Assembly: GCF_013337045.2 (NCBI RefSeq)
Contig: NZ_CP118259.1
Span: forward strand, 1,550,001-1,614,000
Reading direction: 5' to 3'
Source of the DNA: Agrobacterium vitis
Lineage (GTDB): Bacteria; Pseudomonadota; Alphaproteobacteria; Rhizobiales; Rhizobiaceae
DNA length: 64,000 nt
The stretch's first letter is position 1, and every line of letters starts with the position of its first letter. The notes under the pieces were generated by a model. That model did no database searches, was not told the origin of the DNA, and saw only the letters and a list, made by a program, of their open reading frames with translations. Both the position numbers and the translations under genes were made by a program. Below, one piece after another: positions 59,908 to 64,000 of the stretch.

Positions 59908-60537
59908 TTATTCAAAGAAACCAGGTATCAGATATCCGATCTCATGCATGACGCGCTTCGGCAGGCTGGTCTCGACGGTCTCGGTGAAGACCTTGGCGCT
60001 TGCGCCTGAGACCATCTCGGCTGGAATGACCACACCAGATTCCTCAATCTCGATAGGGTTGCGACGTTTTCCCGCCCGGCGGACGACGTGACCGTGAAGG
60101 GAATCCGTCTTCACCCGATTAGGGAAACGCCCACCCTTCATGAATGTGCCGGCGTAGAGCTGGAGCTTGCCGAACGGGGCAGCGGTCACGCCAGCCTTGG
60201 TTTCCCGGGCCTTGAAGTATTTCAGGGCGATATCGCCGCCCCGAGATGTGATCGTGTAGTTGAACGAGGCATCGGTAAACGAGACGATCTCGCCAGTGTC
60301 CCGGCTGATACCCGTTCCTGTCGCCTTTCGAACCTTCAACGCCTTCTTGATGACGCCGTATGGCAAACCTGTCTGCTTTGCCAGTGTGCGACTAACCTGT
60401 GTCAGGGCCTTGTCACCGGTGTGATTTACCGCCCGCTGCAAGACGATCCGCTTTTGCGGGCCATCCAACTTTTTCATGGCGTTTTCCAACCGGTTCATAC
60501 CGGAGACATCGCCCCAACGGATGGTCAGATCAGCCAT
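59908..60537 (-). CDS. Minor tail protein gpZ-like (copy 2)
   Basis: 209 residues. Residues 1-130 match copy 1; the C-terminal ~80 differ at many sites (for example NPIELQNSGV to NPIEIEESGV), while the last 35 converge again. Confidence 0.7.
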   Translation of the reverse strand: MADLTIRWGDVSGMNRLENAMKKLDGPQKRIVLQRAVNHTGDKALTQVSRTLAKQTGLPYGVIKKALKVRKATGTGISRDTGEIVSFTDASFNYTITSRGGDIALKYFKARETKAGVTAAPFGKLQLYAGTFMKGGRFPNRVKTDSLHGHVVRRAGKRRNPIEIEESGVVIPAEMVSGASAKVFTETVETSLPKRVMHEIGYLIPGFFE

Positions 60538-60825
60538 AGCAAAAACTCCAGAGTGATCGAGGCGACCGCTGGGCCGCTTATAGATGTTTGGTTCTCCAAG
60601 CAGCTGCTATCCCAGGACAGCACCGAACATCATCGCCTCTCACTGAAAGCCGCCATTACAGCAGCGGGGCTCATGGTCGCCTCCATCGGCTGGAAATGCG
60701 AAACCCGCCGAGCGTTTCCGCCAGCGGGTTTTTCTTACCTTTTTCAGTGTGCTTAACCTATGTCAAACAATGGTTCAGTGTCAAACGACCGCAATTGCAA
60801 TTATTTCCCTTTATTTTCAACAAAA
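60538..60825. other. Intergenic stretch upstream of gpZ-like gene (copy 2)
   Basis: No gene seen. It contains the conserved hairpin at 60701-60735 and a diverged segment from about 60750 onward. Confidence 0.5.
60701..60735 (+). terminator. Hairpin with T-run (copy 2)
   Basis: AACCCGC and GCGGGTT arms with TTTTT on the plus strand, identical to the copy near 5901. Confidence 0.5.
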
Positions 60826-61605
60826 CTACGCGGATTTCAGGCTTTCTTGCGGGTGTGACCATGGCTCAAGATCTGGCACGAAAGGCAGAATATCGTGGGC
60901 CTGCAAATCACCTTCCAGATCAGCATAGAGCGTGGAAAGTGCGGCTTGCCAAATTTGCCATTCAAGCCGGTCGAGGATCGCACCGCGAATGGAACTCGTC
61001 AGATGATATTTGCGGTAGGCGCCTTTGACAGGGCGTCTTGTCCGCCGGTTATAGCCGTCTGTCTCGATACTATAAGTCCTGCCAAAGGCGTCTTTTGCTT
61101 TTGCCAGGGCAAACCATCTCGTTTGGCCAGTCGGGCTTGTCACCATGGCTTCGAGAGGTCTGTCCGCCTGCCAGTCCGGTCCACGGCCAAGAATGGCGCA
61201 TGTCGTCACCAGCGAAACCATATGGCTGCCGGCGAGCCTATCGCCTTTGATCAGCACTTCTTCCCGTATTTTCGCCACTTCCGCCGCCACAAGGCCACGC
61301 TCATCGGGCCATTCAGGAAACAAACACCACTCTTGTGGAATATCGAAGCCGAAGCTCGACAGGCCCAGCACAGCTTCCCCTGCCCGCACTGCATCGGCGT
61401 GCGGGAAGCCATCCTCAATGAAATCCGGGATCACACCGTACCCGTTTGGGCTGCGGTCAATCATCGTACCCAAGGCCGCGTATGAGCCGATCATCCCCCA
61501 AGACGATGGAATTAAGGCCAGACCGACATTTGATCCAGACCCGACTTTGCAGAGTTCTTTCGTGAAAGCCCAATTCAGAAAGGCTTCAATCGTAATTTTT
61601 TTCAT
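60826..61605 (-). CDS. Conserved phage protein of unknown function (copy 2)
   Basis: 259 residues; start ATG at 61605 after GAGGTGAGAG. The N-terminal ~77 residues equal copy 1 apart from two or three changes; from there on similarity drops to roughly 60 percent by eye, with no frame disruption. Both versions keep an intact frame, so both are probably functional. Confidence 0.8.
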   Translation of the reverse strand: MKKITIEAFLNWAFTKELCKVGSGSNVGLALIPSSWGMIGSYAALGTMIDRSPNGYGVIPDFIEDGFPHADAVRAGEAVLGLSSFGFDIPQEWCLFPEWPDERGLVAAEVAKIREEVLIKGDRLAGSHMVSLVTTCAILGRGPDWQADRPLEAMVTSPTGQTRWFALAKAKDAFGRTYSIETDGYNRRTRRPVKGAYRKYHLTSSIRGAILDRLEWQIWQAALSTLYADLEGDLQAHDILPFVPDLEPWSHPQESLKSA

Positions 61606-61630
61606 TCTCTCACCTCTTATTTTCAAAGTT

Positions 61631-62017
61631 TGGACAGCAAGGACAGATAACTGGTAAAAAACGGACAGATAAAATCGACAAATGGACAGATAAAATCTAA
61701 TAAAAACAATAGATGGACAGCTAGGACAGATAAGTTGCGACCTTTAATGATGCGCGCAATACAAACCGCATCATCAATTTCTCATGACACGCATCATCCA
61801 TGGCAATCCGGTTCTGAAAAAATGCGCGCGAGCGCGCATCACGAAAGGACGGGAATTACCTGTCCTAGCTGTCCATCGTTCATAACATTTTGAAAACGTT
61901 GCGCTCTTCCTGTCCGAAGGAAAAAACCTATCTGTCCGTAAGACCGGTTTATCTGTCCTAGCTGTCCACCCCGGACCCTCGGAAGGGTGCAAAAGGCAGG
62001 TAGACGCCGCGCTGTCC
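61631..62017. repeat. Candidate replication origin: two opposed iteron arrays (copy 2)
   Basis: The same 13 GGACAG/CTGTCC hexamers, core and palindrome as in copy 1 at an offset of 54802. Only about five bases differ over ~430, none of them in a hexamer, although the flanking genes carry many changes. Confidence 0.6.
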
Positions 62018-62054
62018 ACCTTGTACCACCGAAGGGTCCGGGCGCGCAACGGCA

Positions 62055-64000
62055 TCAGAAGCCCTCCGGCATGGGTTCATAGTCTGGATATTGGCCGCCA
62101 GGCGCTTCCGGCCTGAATTCATCCCTCACGCGAATGCCGTAGTAGACCGTGCCATTCGACCGTCCACGGCGGAACTGATGCATGCCGCCGTCCGGCCCTT
62201 TCCAACTCTTGCGAGTTTGATCCGGCAACCGCCGTGTGAAGGTGGGCTGATGAAATTCAGACAGGCCCTCGCGTTTCGCATAGCGTTGATAGGCATTGTA
62301 TAGGTCGAGCGGTGTTTCCTGATCGGCGTCGGCGCCGGTAATATGGCAGGCATGGCGCAAGAACGCGCCGATAGGGTCGCTTTCCTCACGATACTCGCGT
62401 GTCGCGTCCTTAATGCCCTCTGGCTCTTGAAGCCCTGTCTCCAGATAGGCAATCGCCCCCGACACCATCCAGGCGAATATGCCGTTGCGTTCCTCGCGCA
62501 GCTTGCGCGGCAGGTCGCGGTCTACATCTTCTTCAGGGATCTGGATTTCCCACGGGACCAGCTTCACACGCCGCCATATGCCGTCAGAATCGTCCTTGAT
62601 GATCGGCTTATGGTTGCCGGACAGGATGATTTTGAATTGCGGGATCAGTTCGAAGAAGTCCTGGTTGAGCTTTCGCACCGGAAGCGGTTCGCCGCCGGTC
62701 AGGGATTTGATCAGCGCATCCTTGAGCTGCACGCCCATTTCCGGCTCCGAGGCCGCCACCAGGCGCACGCCGGGCAGACGGGCCAGATCGGGCGTGGCCT
62801 CGGCGCCAGAGCGGCGCTTTTCGCCAGCGAAACTATCGATCGACATGGACGCTGCATAATCAGCCAGAATATCCACCATCAGATCCACGAAGGTCGATTT
62901 ACCGTTGCGACCCGCGCCATAGAAAAACAGCAAGCACTGCTCACCCGTCATACCCAGTAGGCAATAGCCGAGATAGCGTTGCAGAAAGTTGCGGTATTCG
63001 ACATTCGGCATGACCTGTTTCAGGAAGTTGCGAAATGTCGGGCAATCCTCGTCCGGCGTGAAATCCACCTCTGCCATCTTGGAGATCAGGTCTTCCGGCC
63101 GATGTTTGTCCATCCGGATTTTCCAGCGCCGCACGCCTTCCACCACCCGGCAATAGAACCGCAGCGTCCCGCTCTGACAATTGATGGCGTAGAGATCGGT
63201 ATTCAGATCCTTCACATCCAGCGAGCAGTAAGGCACCGCCTCTTTCAGCATGTTGTCGATCTTGGATGTCCCGGCCGCGCTCTTGGCATGACTGTGGCGA
63301 GACGACATGCGGCCACGCCGCCCCTCCTCCACCTCGTCCATGGCGTCGACCATCTTTTCCAGTTCGGCATATTCGGCATATTGCTCTGGCGTCCAGGAGG
63401 ATGTGGCATCCACCATCTTGCGCCGCGCCCGCTCGGCCTGCTGACCGGTCTTGATCCTGTCCTTGATCTTCTGATGCAGCACATGGGCTTCCTCCGGCCA
63501 GTCGGCCTTCGGATTGCCCATCTTCACCTTTTCCCGTTCGGCTTCCTTCATATCGGCGATCAGACCGTTCAATTCCGTCAGGCGATCATCGTCGACGGCT
63601 TCTCGTACGGTCGGCGGGCGGCCCATGTCCTGCAACTTTTTCGCCGCATCGCGACCAGCCTCGATAGCTGCCTGTTCCTTGGTCGAGCAATCCAGCAGGA
63701 TCGCCTCATCATCGATCAGCTCGGCGGTGCGATGGGCAAAACGGCGCACCACGGCGCCGGATGCGTCTTCCATCCAGCGTTGACCGTCGAACCCATGCCA
63801 CCCGACATGCGTCACATGGCGCAAATACCGCCCATAACGGGTCAGCAGCCGGTTGGCATTGCCGATGTCGGTTTCCGGCAGGGCCGCGCATTCTTCGAGG
63901 ATTTCCGGCCCGGACAATTCAAGGACATCTTCGTCCGGTTCCGGCTCATCAATAGGCAGAGGGTCCGGGCGACCAGCATAGGCCCGGCGCTGCGCCTCGG
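62055..64000 (-). CDS. P4-type DNA primase-helicase (copy 2, N-terminus cut by window edge)
   Basis: The last 647 residues of the primase-helicase; the start would lie at about 64058, outside the window. Walker A and the SF3 core are unchanged from copy 1. Differences lie mostly at third positions and in the charged insert. Confidence 0.93.
   Translation of the reverse strand, partial: EAQRRAYAGRPDPLPIDEPEPDEDVLELSGPEILEECAALPETDIGNANRLLTRYGRYLRHVTHVGWHGFDGQRWMEDASGAVVRRFAHRTAELIDDEAILLDCSTKEQAAIEAGRDAAKKLQDMGRPPTVREAVDDDRLTELNGLIADMKEAEREKVKMGNPKADWPEEAHVLHQKIKDRIKTGQQAERARRKMVDATSSWTPEQYAEYAELEKMVDAMDEVEEGRRGRMSSRHSHAKSAAGTSKIDNMLKEAVPYCSLDVKDLNTDLYAINCQSGTLRFYCRVVEGVRRWKIRMDKHRPEDLISKMAEVDFTPDEDCPTFRNFLKQVMPNVEYRNFLQRYLGYCLLGMTGEQCLLFFYGAGRNGKSTFVDLMVDILADYAASMSIDSFAGEKRRSGAEATPDLARLPGVRLVAASEPEMGVQLKDALIKSLTGGEPLPVRKLNQDFFELIPQFKIILSGNHKPIIKDDSDGIWRRVKLVPWEIQIPEEDVDRDLPRKLREERNGIFAWMVSGAIAYLETGLQEPEGIKDATREYREESDPIGAFLRHACHITGADADQETPLDLYNAYQRYAKREGLSEFHQPTFTRRLPDQTRKSWKGPDGGMHQFRRGRSNGTVYYGIRVRDEFRPEAPGGQYPDYEPMPEGF

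Larger units (their letters stand above)
29500..64000. mobile_element. Prophage 2 (late half; right part outside the window)
   Basis: Starts in the gene-free stretch after the prophage 1 integrase and carries the complete late region on the minus strand, from the distal SAM methyltransferase and tail fibre (30-32.7 kb) back through tail, head and terminase genes to the start of the replication module, cut at base 64000. From 54802 on it is homologous to the start of the window but diverged, so it is a second, related phage and not an exact repeat. Confidence 0.85.

Noticed and set aside
1..64000. Circular genome listed with terminal redundancy
   Set aside because: The two overlapping ends differ at many positions and in blocks, so they are not the same sequence read twice.

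Overview
The window is almost entirely temperate-phage DNA. Codon use, high GC and the style of the proteins suggest a host in the Alphaproteobacteria, probably Rhizobiaceae; this is inferred from protein style, not from any host gene. The main structural fact is that bases 1-9250 and about 54802-64000 are the same genes in the same order at a constant offset of 54801-54802 bases. They are not identical: substitutions are scattered and some segments are clearly diverged. The simplest reading is two related prophages of about 54.8 kb in tandem and in the same orientation. The right end of prophage 1 (integrase, ending at 29384) meets the left end of prophage 2 (from about 29.4-29.7 kb). No tRNA, rRNA, CRISPR array or insertion sequence was found.

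Prophage 1 (1 to about 29.4 kb) shows its early half. From right to left on the minus strand, the operon 16889-7253 holds a CP76/CII-like regulator, a zinc protein, winged-helix regulators, a beta-class DNA methyltransferase, a C5 cytosine methyltransferase with an internal repeat array, a CHC2-Toprim primase, a small membrane protein and a P4-type primase-helicase. Nearly every junction is an overlapping stop/start. Next come a probable iteron origin (6829-7215), an unknown protein, a tail gpZ-like protein, a candidate cos region, and terminase, portal and head genes that run off the left edge. The immunity region (17.4-19.2 kb) has an S24-type repressor, a divergent small Cro-position gene, and at least five operators of the form CGGAW-N4-TTCCG placed inside recognisable promoters. 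Rightward from 19287 runs an early operon: small proteins, HD phosphohydrolase, deoxyribosyltransferase-like protein, SSB, DUF2303, an ASCH-like protein, a phage sliding clamp, several Cys-rich small proteins, a putative excision factor and a tyrosine integrase.

Prophage 2 (about 29.4 kb to 64000) shows its late half, nearly all on the minus strand. Read in the direction of transcription it contains: the start of the replication gene, the iteron origin, a gpZ-like protein, cos, a lambda-type head module (small and large terminase, portal, gpW-like joining protein, S49 protease, scaffold, decoration protein D, capsid E), neck proteins, a P2-type contractile tail (V, W, J, I, DUF4815, fibre, sheath FI, tube FII, chaperone, tape measure, U, X, D), a lysis cassette (holin-like, SAR endolysin, Rz/Rz1) and distal tail fibre genes, ending in a SAM methyltransferase. 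A BRO-type antirepressor cassette with two divergent Arc-family repressors is inserted between the tape measure and gene U, in a layout reminiscent of the P22 immI region.

The parts fit a temperate myovirus with a lambda-like head and P2-like tail. It appears to replicate from its own iteron origin with its own primase, helicase, SSB and clamp, to protect its DNA with two solitary methyltransferases, and to be controlled by a two-operator-region switch plus a secondary antirepressor circuit.
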